Under the pieces are notes generated by a model that made no database searches, was not told where the DNA came from, and was given only the letters and a program-made list of their open reading frames with translations. A stretch of 64,000 nucleotides of DNA, from contig NZ_BNJJ01000013.1 of assembly GCF_016587435.1 (NCBI RefSeq), positions 186,001 to 250,000 on the forward strand, written 5' to 3'. Source of the DNA: Dictyobacter formicarum (GTDB lineage: Bacteria; Chloroflexota; Ktedonobacteria; Ktedonobacterales; Ktedonobacteraceae). Every line of letters begins with the position of its first letter. Position 1 is the stretch's first letter. Below, in pieces: positions 44,662 through 54,144 of this stretch. Made by a program: the position numbers and the translations under genes.

Positions 44662-45842
44662 AACTATTTAATACGCTGACTCAATCTTTGCAAGAATTCA
44701 AACCAATCAATGACACGGTAACTATTTATGTGTGCGGTGTAACTCCTTATGACACCACACACCTGGGTCACGCCTTCACATACGTCACCTTCGATACACT
44801 GATTCGCTATTTAGAATACAAGGGTTATCCAGTCAAATATGTTCAGAATGTAACCGATATCGATGATGATGTGATCCGCAAAGCCGGTGAGTTAGGCATG
44901 GCCTGGGACGAACTGGGCAATCGCGAGATGGAGCGCTTCCTGAGTGAGATGGATTCACTCAACTGGCGCCGACCGGATGTGTATGCGCGCGCGACCGATG
45001 AGATCGAGCGCATCATCGAACTGGCACGAACACTGGTAGCACGTGGGCTGGCCTATGAGAGCGAAGGTTGTGTCTTCTACAGTGTACGCCAGGATAAAGA
45101 TTTCGGCAAAATGGCCCAGGCTGTTGGTCTGAACGATTATCAGTCCATGCTCGCCATCGCCAACGAGCGCGGAAATTTCCCTGACGACAAGCGCAAACGA
45201 GATCCGCTGGACTTCGTGCTATGGCAGGCCCAGGCTCCAGGCGAGCCCGCCTGGGAGAGCCCATGGGGGCCAGGACGTCCCGGCTGGCACATCGAATGTA
45301 GCAGCATGTCCATGCATTACCTGGGAGAGCAGATCGATATCCATGGTGGTGGCGCGGACCTGACCTTCCCTCACCACACCTGCGAGATTGCCCAATCGGA
45401 AAACTACAGCGGTAAAGCGCCATTCGTCAATACCTGGATGCACGTTGGCATGGTCTACCAGGAAGGTGAGAAGATGAGCAAATCGCTGGGGAACCTGACT
45501 CTGGTCCGAGATATGCTCAAGAAATATAGCGCGGATGCCATTCGCATTTTGCTGCAGAGCCATCACTATCGCTATCCATGGGAATGCTTCCCCGAAGATC
45601 TTAAAATCGCGGCCGATACCGCTTACCTCTTTACGCAGGTACGAGAGATGGTTGGCCAGACGCTGGACGGCGAAGATCGCATGCTGCACAATCGTTTTAT
45701 AGCGGCCATGGAAAACGACCTGAATACGCCAGAAGCGGTCCTGCTGCTCAGGCATGCCGCTCAGGAAGCCCTGGAAACAAAAAATTGTCGGCTCGGCTCT
45801 GAAGTATTACGCCTCACCGGCGTTCTGGGTTTGACAGCTTAA
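44658..45842 (+). CDS. Cysteinyl-tRNA synthetase-like ligase with MshC-type active-site motif
   Basis: 394 residues, class I synthetase fold. The HIGH region reads YVCGVTPYDTTHLGHAFTYVTFD; canonical CysRS has CGPTVYDxxHIGNxR, whereas TPYDxTHLGHA is the form I know from MshC, the mycothiol cysteine ligase. Zinc and cysteine ligands: the Cys of YVCG, IECSSMSMH, and PHHTCEIAQSE. KMSKS is intact (GEKMSKSLGN). It lacks the C-terminal anticodon-binding part, being about 60-70 residues shorter than CysRS and close to MshC length. It may therefore join cysteine to a small molecule rather than to tRNA, but a short CysRS is possible. Coupled to tatD. Confidence 0.8.
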   Translation: MKLFNTLTQSLQEFKPINDTVTIYVCGVTPYDTTHLGHAFTYVTFDTLIRYLEYKGYPVKYVQNVTDIDDDVIRKAGELGMAWDELGNREMERFLSEMDSLNWRRPDVYARATDEIERIIELARTLVARGLAYESEGCVFYSVRQDKDFGKMAQAVGLNDYQSMLAIANERGNFPDDKRKRDPLDFVLWQAQAPGEPAWESPWGPGRPGWHIECSSMSMHYLGEQIDIHGGGADLTFPHHTCEIAQSENYSGKAPFVNTWMHVGMVYQEGEKMSKSLGNLTLVRDMLKKYSADAIRILLQSHHYRYPWECFPEDLKIAADTAYLFTQVREMVGQTLDGEDRMLHNRFIAAMENDLNTPEAVLLLRHAAQEALETKNCRLGSEVLRLTGVLGLTA

Positions 45843-45870
45843 GCTATATCCCTGGCCGGGGGCTGGGAGG

Positions 45871-45977
45871 ACGCTGACGCCCCTATATCTCTTTATTTAT
45901 GGTGAAGTGTAAAAAATGCGCATATGCGCATTTTTTACACTTCACCATAAATATTTTGTTGAGCGCTATAGGCGCTC
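45871..45977. repeat. Palindromic module copy B, with 60-bp perfect palindrome
   Basis: GGACGCTGACGCCC, then a 60-base perfect palindrome (45894-45953, centre ATGCGCATATGCGCAT), then GAGCGC(TATAG)GCGCTC (45961-45977). Same order, spacing and core as 19273-19382; the arms differ but remain fully self-complementary. It follows the ligase gene and may act as terminator. Confidence 0.85.
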
Positions 45978-46172
45978 AACGTCAGGGGCCGAAGGCACGA
46001 AATGCAGGTACACTCCTGCTCTATGACGCGTTGGTGGTGTGGGAAAAAAGTCTGCTATCCCCGAAAGAGGTCTTCAAAAACGTTCATTGTTTAGAAATAA
46101 GCCATGGTTAGCTACTCGTGTGATAGCCCAAAAAGGCTGCTAATCGCGCGTAATACACTATACTAGAACGAG

Positions 46173-46379
46173 GAATCGGGCGCAAGGCTCCAATCGGGCG
46201 CTAGGCCCGAACCTACGAAGGGATTTTTTCGGGCGTCGAAAGAAAAAATCGGGCGCTAGGCCCGAACCTACGAGGGGATTTTTTCGGGCGCCGAGGGACA
46301 AATCGGGCGCTAGGCCCGAACCTACGAGGGGATTTTTTCGGGCGTCGAGAGACAAATCGGGCGCTAGGCCCGAACCTAT
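46173..46379 (+). repeat. Tandem array of 54-55 bp REP-like units
   Basis: Unit starts at 46192, 46247, 46301 and 46355, preceded by a partial unit at 46173. Each begins AATCGGGCGCTAGGCCCG, then AACCTACGA, a GGGATTTTTTCGGGCG stretch and a short variable link. Not CRISPR: there are no unique spacers and each unit is itself a hairpin. It ends just before the MFS gene ribosome site. Confidence 0.85.
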
Positions 46380-46396
46380 GAGCGCATGGGGGGACA

Positions 46397-48850
46397 ATGT
46401 ATACATTTGAAGACGATCATGAGACATCTTCACGTTATAAACGGACTATGTATGATGCTTCAAGCCAGGACGAGGCGACTGAACCAGATCAGGCCCAGGA
46501 TGTATCTGCTGGAGGCAGGCAGACGATTATTTTACCCGCAGATCCAACGCTGGTGGATCTGCCTACACAACCACGCCAGACAGCTACCGTAGTAGATCCA
46601 AAATGTAGCCGGACCGCGACAGCGGCCATTATCGTTGCTTGCATCGGCGTCTTTCTGACCGCCCTGGATCAAACGGTGGTAGTGACGGCCCTGCCACAGG
46701 TGATTACAGACCTGAATATTCCACTAACCCAATTGGATCATGCGGCCTGGATCATCAGCGCTTATCTGCTGGGTTTTGTGGTCGCCATGCCACTGATGGG
46801 GCGCGTCTCCGATATTTATGGACGTCGACGCATCTTCTTACTATGTCTGGTCATCTTTGGGTTTGGCTCGGTAGGCTGTGGCATTGCTCCCGCCCTGGGC
46901 AAAGACTTCCCGCTACAATTCCTGGCCACGCTACACATCGATACATCCTCGCCCGGATTGATCTGGCTGATTGTCGCCCGCGTGCTACAGGCAATTGGCG
47001 GGGGAGCCATTGTGCCGGTAGCAATGGCCATTGCCAGCGACGTTTACACTCATAAAAAGCGCGCCCTGGCGCTGGGTATCATCGGTGCGGTTACCGAAGC
47101 CGGGGGCGCGATCGGCCCGCTGTACGGAGCACTGATCGTCGAGCACCTGGGATGGCAATATATCTTTTATCTGAATGTGCCTCTGGTAATCGCCCTCTTT
47201 ATCGCCGCCTGGATTTTTATTCCACGTGGCACAAAGTTACCCGAGCAGATCGACTGGCTGGGAGCCATCTTTCTGGCGCTGGCATTGACATGTCTCAGTC
47301 TGGGGCTGGCCCAACAGGGGACCTCACTGGGACCAGCCGCAGCCCATGGCAGCGCGCCACAAAACAATCCGCTGGCGCTGGTACTGGCCCTGGTCTTCTT
47401 ACTCGCATTCATCCTGATCGAGCGCAAAGTGCGCTGGCCAGTCGTCGACCTGCAGCTCTTCAAACGCTTTCCATTCAGTGCATCGTCACTGGTCAGCCTG
47501 CTGGTTGGAGCAGCGTTGATCATCGCCATGACTAATATACCAATCTTCGTCGATACGGTCCTGCAAAGCTCCGTACTGGATAGCGGATTGGCCCTGTTGC
47601 GCTTAACGGTCATGATTCCCATCGGCGCGCTGCTTGGTGGCTGGCTCAGTCATCGCATTACCAGCCGCATTACCGCCATCATTGGGCTCCTATTTACGGC
47701 GGTCGGCTTTTATCTGATGAGCCGCTGGCCCACCTATATCGATTGGACGCAGATGACCATGGGGACTGTCGCGGCTGGCTTTGGATTTGGGCTGGTCATT
47801 GCTCCAATCGGTACTACTGCCATCAGCGCAGTCCGTAGCACCCAGGTTGGCATGAGCTCCTCGGTGGTGACCGCGCTCAGAATGATTGGTATGATCTTAG
47901 GATTGGCCGCCCTCACATCGTGGGCGCTGGCCTACTTCCGCCAGCTCTCGCTGGCCTATCCTACATCCCCACAGGCTAGCAGCGGCAATCCACTCACTGG
48001 CTATGCCCACTATCTAATCGAATCCGCGCATACCGTCTACTGCACCGTATTCTTTATTTCCGCCATCCTCTGCCTGATCGCCATTATTCCCGCCTTGTTT
48101 CTCTGGGGCCGAACCGCACCGACAGCGATCAGTACGGTCAATCTGGCTGACATGGATCAACTGGCCGCCGTAGCACCAGCAAGCACCGTAGGACAACGAA
48201 CGGCGGCGCCGGCGCGCAACATCGTCACTATCGTTCTGGTCGCCATGCTCGTCGTAAGCGGTGGCCTGGCTACCTATCTGCTGGTCAGCAACCCGGGAGG
48301 AAATGACATACAGACGGCCGGTGCGACACGCAAAATCGACCTGGCGTTGAACCAGACCGCGCTCACCTCTATTTTTGCCAGGCAGTTCGGTCAGCAGCAA
48401 AAATTTCTCAAAGACCTGAAGATCACGCCAACGGAGAATGATGGTCTGAGCATCGCATTTAACCTACAAATAGATCTGGCGGGTATCCATCGCACGCTGC
48501 CAGTTGAAATACAGAGCAAGATGTATCTGGACCAACAACAAAATATGCAACTGACCGTACAGCACGTCAGGCGCGACGGAATTGATGCCGGACCGGCGGC
48601 GGCACAAACAATGCAAAAGGCCCTGAACCAGTTACTGATCGCGACAGTCATGCCCGCCATTCACCAGCAGCTAAAAGATGTCAAAATTGTCTCCATCCAT
48701 ACCAGTAAAAACATCATTTGTAGCAAAGGAGCCATTACATTCGTCTTACAGATAGAAGCAACAACCATTCAAGGCATTGCTGCGCAATCGCTCCCATCTC
48801 CAATCTGTTTTAATGACACACTAGATTTCAAAACACTACTACACAAATAA
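46397..48850 (+). CDS. MFS transporter (DHA2-like, 14 TM) with C-terminal extracytoplasmic domain
   Basis: 817 residues. A 70-residue polar tail is followed by a DHA2-type transporter (about 75-575): FLTALDQTVVVTALPQVI in TM1, GRVSDIYGRRR (motif A) and RVLQAIGGGAIVPVAMA (motif B). After an extra TM helix (NIVTIVLVAMLVVSGGLATYLLV, about 612-635) there are about 180 residues outside the membrane (KIDLALNQTALTSIFARQF ... SIAFNLQIDLAGI ... LNQLLIATVMPAIHQQL) that resemble YpmS/LmeA-type lipid-binding folds by pattern only. An MFS pump with its own extracytoplasmic acceptor would recall the mycobacterial Rv1410c-LprG lipid exporter. Start follows GGGGGG. Confidence 0.85.
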   Translation: MYTFEDDHETSSRYKRTMYDASSQDEATEPDQAQDVSAGGRQTIILPADPTLVDLPTQPRQTATVVDPKCSRTATAAIIVACIGVFLTALDQTVVVTALPQVITDLNIPLTQLDHAAWIISAYLLGFVVAMPLMGRVSDIYGRRRIFLLCLVIFGFGSVGCGIAPALGKDFPLQFLATLHIDTSSPGLIWLIVARVLQAIGGGAIVPVAMAIASDVYTHKKRALALGIIGAVTEAGGAIGPLYGALIVEHLGWQYIFYLNVPLVIALFIAAWIFIPRGTKLPEQIDWLGAIFLALALTCLSLGLAQQGTSLGPAAAHGSAPQNNPLALVLALVFLLAFILIERKVRWPVVDLQLFKRFPFSASSLVSLLVGAALIIAMTNIPIFVDTVLQSSVLDSGLALLRLTVMIPIGALLGGWLSHRITSRITAIIGLLFTAVGFYLMSRWPTYIDWTQMTMGTVAAGFGFGLVIAPIGTTAISAVRSTQVGMSSSVVTALRMIGMILGLAALTSWALAYFRQLSLAYPTSPQASSGNPLTGYAHYLIESAHTVYCTVFFISAILCLIAIIPALFLWGRTAPTAISTVNLADMDQLAAVAPASTVGQRTAAPARNIVTIVLVAMLVVSGGLATYLLVSNPGGNDIQTAGATRKIDLALNQTALTSIFARQFGQQQKFLKDLKITPTENDGLSIAFNLQIDLAGIHRTLPVEIQSKMYLDQQQNMQLTVQHVRRDGIDAGPAAAQTMQKALNQLLIATVMPAIHQQLKDVKIVSIHTSKNIICSKGAITFVLQIEATTIQGIAAQSLPSPICFNDTLDFKTLLHK

Positions 48851-48922
48851 TTCGCACGTATATACATGTGTGTATATAATGGCAGAGCGATAAGAAGCAA
48901 TTAAGGATCGAGGATCGAAAAG

Positions 48923-50083
48923 ATGACAAGAAGCTATACACGCGCCATACAAATCAGCTGGGTATTGCTAATCGGCTTGCTACTGATTGGTATGGCGGCG
49001 CCTGTAGATGCCTCCACGTTAGAGACCCATCAAACGAAGGCGGCCAGTATGCTCAATGCGCGGGTCTATCTAACCAGAGATGTGCTGCGCCAACGTTTTC
49101 AGGATACGATTAATCAGCAGGTGCCACGGATTAGTGCCAACACCATCAAGGGCATCGTGCATAGCGCACCGGCTGGCGACCAGGGCTGGATCGGGCAGAT
49201 AGCCAATGCGCTGATCCAACCGTCAGCGACCCTGACCGAACTGACGCCCCAGGCAAATGGCTTCAACACAGGCATTAAACTAAGCCTCTATCCTGGCGAT
49301 CCTAAACCAACCAATAGCCGTATGCTCGTTACATTCAGTATCCTGAACGACTCAACCATCCAGGTCAGCGGCCAATCTCTGCCCGGCAGCCAGGCGTTAA
49401 TAACAGGTCCTCTGACCACCTTGCATGTGCCGATGGGTAAGCTCATTAGCGTGCAAACCACAACTAATTGTGGCGACGCCAATCTAGAACTAGGACTGCA
49501 AATTCCGTTGGCAGGCAATCAGGCTCAAGGCAATCTAAATGGGCAATACCAGGCGCGCACCAACCGCTCGGCCCCAACGACCGCGCCCCTGAGCCTGACC
49601 ATGATGGGCATAGCAAGCAATCCCACAGCCTCACAGGCCGTCCCGACCTACGTTGAAGTCCCATTCAGCTCCCTCACAACGGTCGCCACTGGCGTAGGGA
49701 GTCTGCCCCTCAACAACAGCATGGTCGCAAAAAATATCCAGCTCGGCATGCAAAATGGCCAACTGGTCGTCACCGCCGATATCATCAGTCTGGTATTCGG
49801 AACACCCATGCTTAAGCTGGGAACCGCCACCACGATCATGGAGCCACAAGTTGCCAATGGAAAACTCCAGTTCCACGTCGACAAAACCACGCTCAACGTG
49901 CTAATCTTCACCTTTCCGGCCGACAACTATAATCAACAGATAGAGCAGACGCTCAACGATAAGATTGGATCGGCGTTAAGCAACGATCTAACTCTGACCT
50001 CGGCCAGCATGGGACCCAGCGCCCAGGTCAGCTGTGCGGCCGCCAACAGCCTGCTCCTGACAGGCACCACCAACCTCAGCTGA
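48923..50083 (+). CDS. Secreted protein, possible YpmS/LmeA-like lipid-binding domains
   Basis: 386 residues with an N-terminal signal peptide (ISWVLLIGLLLIGMAAPVDA, cleavage near residue 31). The mature part begins ARVYLTRDVLRQRFQDTIN and includes VTFSILNDSTIQVSGQSLPG, LELGLQIPLAG, and LQFHVDKTTLNVLIFTFPADNYNQQIEQTLNDKI, an alternation of amphipathic strands and a long helix like the domain attached to the preceding transporter. It follows that gene by 72 bases without a terminator and is likely in the same operon; the two may pass a hydrophobic substrate between them. Family assignment is inference. Confidence 0.72.
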   Translation: MTRSYTRAIQISWVLLIGLLLIGMAAPVDASTLETHQTKAASMLNARVYLTRDVLRQRFQDTINQQVPRISANTIKGIVHSAPAGDQGWIGQIANALIQPSATLTELTPQANGFNTGIKLSLYPGDPKPTNSRMLVTFSILNDSTIQVSGQSLPGSQALITGPLTTLHVPMGKLISVQTTTNCGDANLELGLQIPLAGNQAQGNLNGQYQARTNRSAPTTAPLSLTMMGIASNPTASQAVPTYVEVPFSSLTTVATGVGSLPLNNSMVAKNIQLGMQNGQLVVTADIISLVFGTPMLKLGTATTIMEPQVANGKLQFHVDKTTLNVLIFTFPADNYNQQIEQTLNDKIGSALSNDLTLTSASMGPSAQVSCAAANSLLLTGTTNLS

Positions 50084-50107
50084 CCACAAACAAACAAGCA
50101 AAAAAAT

Positions 50108-50146
50108 AAAGGGAGAGAGAATGAACATGCGCCTCTCTCTCCCTTT
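50108..50146. terminator. Convergent terminator
   Basis: AAAGGGAGAGAG pairs with CTCTCTCCCTTT between the secreted-protein gene and the minus-strand membrane gene. Confidence 0.85.
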
Positions 50147-50148
50147 AC

Positions 50149-51060
50149 CTACCGCAAATCATACAACGGCTGGCCCGTCTTCACCACGATAATCGAGAGC
50201 AGAACTTGCATCTGCTGATTGTAGATCTCATAGCCCAGCGCTGGCTCTGCAATGGACAACTCGTACCAGCGCGGCGGACGGAGCCAGCGCCACTGCAGAA
50301 TAACCTGCTCGCTCGAAAGCTCATAATACGTCGGGATATCACTGCGCATAAAAGGCAGTAAATTTGTTTTCCAATCCATAATCGCAGTGTTATCAATGGC
50401 AAACAAGCGGACCTCATGCCAGGGGATAAACAGTTCTCTTTGCTTCGTCCGTTTCAAAAGACCATGTTCCATCGCCACCAGTTGTTCATATGCCCTGGAT
50501 TTAGCAGTTAATGACCAGATAAACAGAATAAAAAGTAACGCTCCTGCACCTGATACACATATAAATAGATCAACATCCATATGTTTCCAGAGCATGTATT
50601 CCATTAGAAATGAGAATCCATATATGGCGATACCGATCGCCAGGTAATAGCCAGCACCTCGAATATAATAGGCCCAACTGATGCGTTGATCGATAATCAG
50701 TAGATGTGGCAAGAAACCATCAACAACCCGGGGCTGCGCCGCAGCCAGGTTTACAGAACCATCCAATAGCGTATCCTGGCGCTTGCGTTGCAGATCAGAT
50801 AGCTTGACTGTACTGCTTATTACGACAATGGTAAAAAATACAACCTGAACTATATTAAAAAAAACTGGAAAAATCGCGCCATTAAAATATCCAATATCTC
50901 CCCAATGGCGCAATAAAACGTCACAAAAAGTGTAGAGTCCACCACACAGTGCCAGTAAAAAGAGAGCAGAAAGTCCGTATGGCAGTGGTAAATTGATTTT
51001 TTTGACCGCTTTACGCGAAACCTGCGGCTCGGTTACGAGACCAGACGACTCAGGACTCAT
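50149..51060 (-). CDS. Four-TM membrane protein of unknown function
   Basis: 303 residues. TM helices at about 28-50, 60-85, 130-150 and 160-182, with a polar loop of about 45 residues between the pairs. The last about 110 residues (LLKRTKQRELFIPWHEVRLFAID ... YYELSSEQVILQWRW) look like a PH-type or YcxB-like cytoplasmic domain. No function known. Clean GGAGG site before ATG 51060. Its stop is 2 bases from the convergent terminator. Confidence 0.75.
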   Translation of the reverse strand: MSPESSGLVTEPQVSRKAVKKINLPLPYGLSALFLLALCGGLYTFCDVLLRHWGDIGYFNGAIFPVFFNIVQVVFFTIVVISSTVKLSDLQRKRQDTLLDGSVNLAAAQPRVVDGFLPHLLIIDQRISWAYYIRGAGYYLAIGIAIYGFSFLMEYMLWKHMDVDLFICVSGAGALLFILFIWSLTAKSRAYEQLVAMEHGLLKRTKQRELFIPWHEVRLFAIDNTAIMDWKTNLLPFMRSDIPTYYELSSEQVILQWRWLRPPRWYELSIAEPALGYEIYNQQMQVLLSIIVVKTGQPLYDLR

Positions 51061-51215
51061 AATATATCCTCCAATAACAGATCAGCAACAGTGTAAATAT
51101 TTATATTTTTGGCTTAATCACAGTCTGCTATCTATTAGAGACGTAGAAAATTCATTACATCAAAAAGAGAAAATCGCAGCATATAATTCAATCTATGCCG
51201 CAAGCAGAAAAAAAC

Positions 51216-51254
51216 AAGGACCGTCATCTTCTTTTGAAGAAGATAACGGTCCTT
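51216..51254 (-). terminator. Terminator of the APC permease gene
   Basis: AAGGACCGT(C)ATCTTCTT pairs with AAGAAGAT(A)ACGGTCCTT; on the minus strand it is followed by TTGTTTTTTT. Confidence 0.85.
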
Positions 51255-51313
51255 CATTAGAGATATTAAGCTGGTCCAGCATCATGCCAGACCAACTACA
51301 GGCAGTAATCCGG

Positions 51314-52747
51314 CTAGATTTCAGCATCTTCGATATAGACTTTGCTGCTGGCCTGCAACGCATCGGGGGAGCGTCGGACCAGTAAGGCGATAACAACGAT
51401 GCCAATCACCAGCCATATGCCGACAATGGGTCCAGCCAGATTCAATGGCGCCGCAGGCAGTGGCGAGAATTGGAAGTAGAGCACAATCAGGAGAATAATG
51501 AATGGAATGCCTGGAACGATGATATGGCGCAACACGTTAAACTCTTCACGATGCTTACGCAAGTAGAAAAAGGGAACGGATATACAGGTAGCCATATAGA
51601 CCAGAATAATCGGCAAGGTCAGCACGGCCCCCAGGAAGGCAAAACCTGTTGTAGTTCCATAGGCGAAACCAGGCAAGAGCGAAAAGATGATCGCCACAAT
51701 CGTCGAAAAGATGATTGCCACGTCCGGCACGCTAGCCTTGTTCAAATGGGCCAGGATAGGAGGCAGAGACCTGGTGCGGCCCATGGCGTAGAGCATACGG
51801 GAAGCAGCATTCACACCAGCGTTAGCATTACCAAGCGCGCTATTCAAAATCGCCAGGATGACAATGATATGGAATGGTCCCCATACGCGCGTCGCCATCG
51901 TTCCCCAGGGATCTGGATCACCACTATATGCTCCGATCTTTGCGGGTCCCCAACCGACAACGCCCGCATACGAACAGAAGACATAAAAGATACCGATACT
52001 GAGAGCGGCCAGAACGATCGCGCGCGGCACCGTACGGCGAGGATTTTTGGCCTCTTCCGCCAGGGGCGCCGAAGATTCAAAGCCAGCAAATGCCAGTAGC
52101 ACAAAGATCATGCCAAAGAACACACCCTGCCAGCCTCCCAGACCATGTTGCAGGCTGGAGGCGGGATTAAACACCGCTATGGTGTTATTGCCGGAGGTTG
52201 CAATCAGCCAGATCGATAGCAGCGTAAACACAACAATCTCGATCACGCCAAGCACAATGCCGGTATCAGCAGAAATCTTAATGCCAAAGAAGGTCAGGGC
52301 AAAAACGATCACCGCAAAGATCAAAGCCCAGACGGCCCAGCCCAGATGAATATTAAATGCGCTGGCAACAAAAGAATCCGCTACCGGACCTAACACCAGC
52401 AACTGAAACGGCACGATCAGCAAATATGCCAGGTCAAACATCCAGCCAGTCAACCAGCCAAGATGAATGCCGAGTGACTCACTGACATAAGTAAAATAGC
52501 CGCCAGCCGATGGAAGGTGCCTGGCCAGCGAACCGATACTCAACGCAATAAAGCAACAAACAATAAGAGCTATGATCACAGCCAGGGGAAGAGCGCTGCC
52601 CGTAAATGGGATAGCTGCTCCCAGGCTAAAAGAAACAGCGGACGCAGGCGCCATCGTAGTGATGGACTGGAACAACACTCCGGGCAGTCCGATAGTGTTC
52701 GCGCGCAACTGGCCTTGTTCAGGCGGGGAAGAAGTTTCGATAGACAT
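51314..52747 (-). CDS. APC-superfamily amino acid/amine permease
   Basis: 477 residues with about 12 TM helices. GVLFQSITTMAPASAVSFSL (unwound TM1), SLARHLPSAGGYFTYVSESLG, and AFAGFESSAPLAEEAKNPRRTVPRAI (TM6-loop motif) are typical of the APC family. It imports an amino acid or amine. AAGGAG precedes the ATG. It lies 145 bases downstream of an acetamidase/formamidase gene on the same strand, separated by a long palindrome, so uptake of an amide or amine substrate is a reasonable guess. Confidence 0.9.
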   Translation of the reverse strand: MSIETSSPPEQGQLRANTIGLPGVLFQSITTMAPASAVSFSLGAAIPFTGSALPLAVIIALIVCCFIALSIGSLARHLPSAGGYFTYVSESLGIHLGWLTGWMFDLAYLLIVPFQLLVLGPVADSFVASAFNIHLGWAVWALIFAVIVFALTFFGIKISADTGIVLGVIEIVVFTLLSIWLIATSGNNTIAVFNPASSLQHGLGGWQGVFFGMIFVLLAFAGFESSAPLAEEAKNPRRTVPRAIVLAALSIGIFYVFCSYAGVVGWGPAKIGAYSGDPDPWGTMATRVWGPFHIIVILAILNSALGNANAGVNAASRMLYAMGRTRSLPPILAHLNKASVPDVAIIFSTIVAIIFSLLPGFAYGTTTGFAFLGAVLTLPIILVYMATCISVPFFYLRKHREEFNVLRHIIVPGIPFIILLIVLYFQFSPLPAAPLNLAGPIVGIWLVIGIVVIALLVRRSPDALQASSKVYIEDAEI

Positions 52748-52824
52748 AATAGCTCCTTCTCACAGAAGATAAGAATAACAATTACGACAAAAGGTAGTAC
52801 AGTTTCGCTTTTCAAGGAACAAAA

Positions 52825-52884
52825 TATCAGAGTGTTTCAGTTTTTCGATGCCTGCAGGCATCGAAAAACTGAAACACTCTGATA
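52825..52884 (-). terminator. 60-bp perfect palindrome after the acetamidase gene
   Basis: 30-base arms without a loop, centre CCTGCAGG, 8 bases after the stop codon at 52893. Confidence 0.85.
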
Positions 52885-52892
52885 GAAATTGG

Positions 52893-53858
52893 CTAGGAAT
52901 TGTGGGAGAAAATGCTCAGGGGTAGGAAGGCTCCGACGAGCCAGTTGGGCATATCCACAACTTCACAGAGCTTCAAGTCGACCGCGACACTGCAGAGCAT
53001 ATATGCATCTTCGCGTGATAGCTGATAGGTACGCTGCAGATGCTCAATCATATGTCGAACGGCGCTGCGGGTAGCTTCAACCAGGTCAGGACCAATGCCG
53101 TCAGTGGCATAGTAGGGGGCAGTATTGGTGCGAGAAGTCAGAGGTCCACTAGTCAAAAACTGGGGCTGCGGCAACCGCAAGTCTTTACGCACCGTCAGGC
53201 GCACCGTTGCGTGCATCGGAGTCTCAATAGCCGTACCGCACACCTCGCCATCACCTTGAGCGGCATGCCCATCCCCCATAGAATAGAGGGCTCCAGGGGC
53301 CTCGATCGGCAAATAGAGGTGAGCCCCTTTGGTCAGGTGCCTGGTATCCATATTGCCGCCGTGGCGATATGGAGGAATCGTCGAAAGGGCGCCAGAAGCG
53401 CCAGGAGCCAGGCCAATCTCGCCACAGAAAGGTGCCATTGGAATACGAATGCCAGGCAAAAATTCAGCCCAGCCATCGGCGCCGCCTTCAATCTTCCAGA
53501 TCTTCAGGGCCGGCTCGGTAAACTCATCGGCCAGCAGACCGAAACCAGGAATAATCGCGGTCCAGCCCCAATCCGCTGGCTGGAGGTCCACAATCTCAAC
53601 TTCCAGCGTATCACCGGGTTCAGCACCCTCAACATAGATCGGCCCATTCACCTGATCAACCCGCGAGAAATCCAGAGTCTTAATTGCCTCAACAGTACTC
53701 TCGGGGCCAATCTGACCACCAGCCGAATCCAGCAGATCAAACTCCACTATTTCACCAGATTGAATCCTGCCAATAGGAGCAATACTGTTATCCCAGGCCA
53801 GGTGCCACTGGTTGCGATGTATATGAATAGTGCGTCCAGAATTATGCGTATGTGTCAT
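52893..53858 (-). CDS. Acetamidase/formamidase family protein
   Basis: 321 residues, near standard length. HRNQWHLAWDNSIAPIGRIQSGEIVEFDLLDSAGG-type opening (seen in parts), NGPIYVEGAEPGDTLEVEIVDL, GWTAIIPGFGLL, PFCGEIGLAPG, PYRHGGNMDTRHL with GAHLYLPIEAPGALYSMGDGHAAQGDGE are the FmdA/AmdA signatures. Hydrolyses formamide or short amides to ammonia and the acid. AAAGGA lies 11-12 bases before ATG 53858. Likely partner of the APC permease downstream. Confidence 0.93.
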   Translation of the reverse strand: MTHTHNSGRTIHIHRNQWHLAWDNSIAPIGRIQSGEIVEFDLLDSAGGQIGPESTVEAIKTLDFSRVDQVNGPIYVEGAEPGDTLEVEIVDLQPADWGWTAIIPGFGLLADEFTEPALKIWKIEGGADGWAEFLPGIRIPMAPFCGEIGLAPGASGALSTIPPYRHGGNMDTRHLTKGAHLYLPIEAPGALYSMGDGHAAQGDGEVCGTAIETPMHATVRLTVRKDLRLPQPQFLTSGPLTSRTNTAPYYATDGIGPDLVEATRSAVRHMIEHLQRTYQLSREDAYMLCSVAVDLKLCEVVDMPNWLVGAFLPLSIFSHNS

Positions 53859-54144
53859 AAATTTTAGAACGATCCTTTCTGCGCGATCCCTACCGTCCTT
53901 TTCAAGCTATATACCCATTGTTTGCCTGAAGCGTACTCCATTCTCAACAAAAAGGCAAGGTTAAATATAAAGATGTGCTTATTATAGGGGCGCAGATTCA
54001 GCTTAAAAATCGCAGAAAAGCGTTAAAAACAGCTTGCTTCTTATTTTGCCTATTTACAGTGCTGGCGATGCATTGTATTGTCAGAGAACAGCAACTATGC
54101 GCAAGGATCCAAGCAGCATACGGCAAGGAGCAAAAATAAATAAT

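Noticed and set aside
46173..46379. CRISPR-like spacing of repeats
   Set aside because: Whole 54-55 bp units repeat, including the parts between cores; there are no unique spacers and no cas genes.
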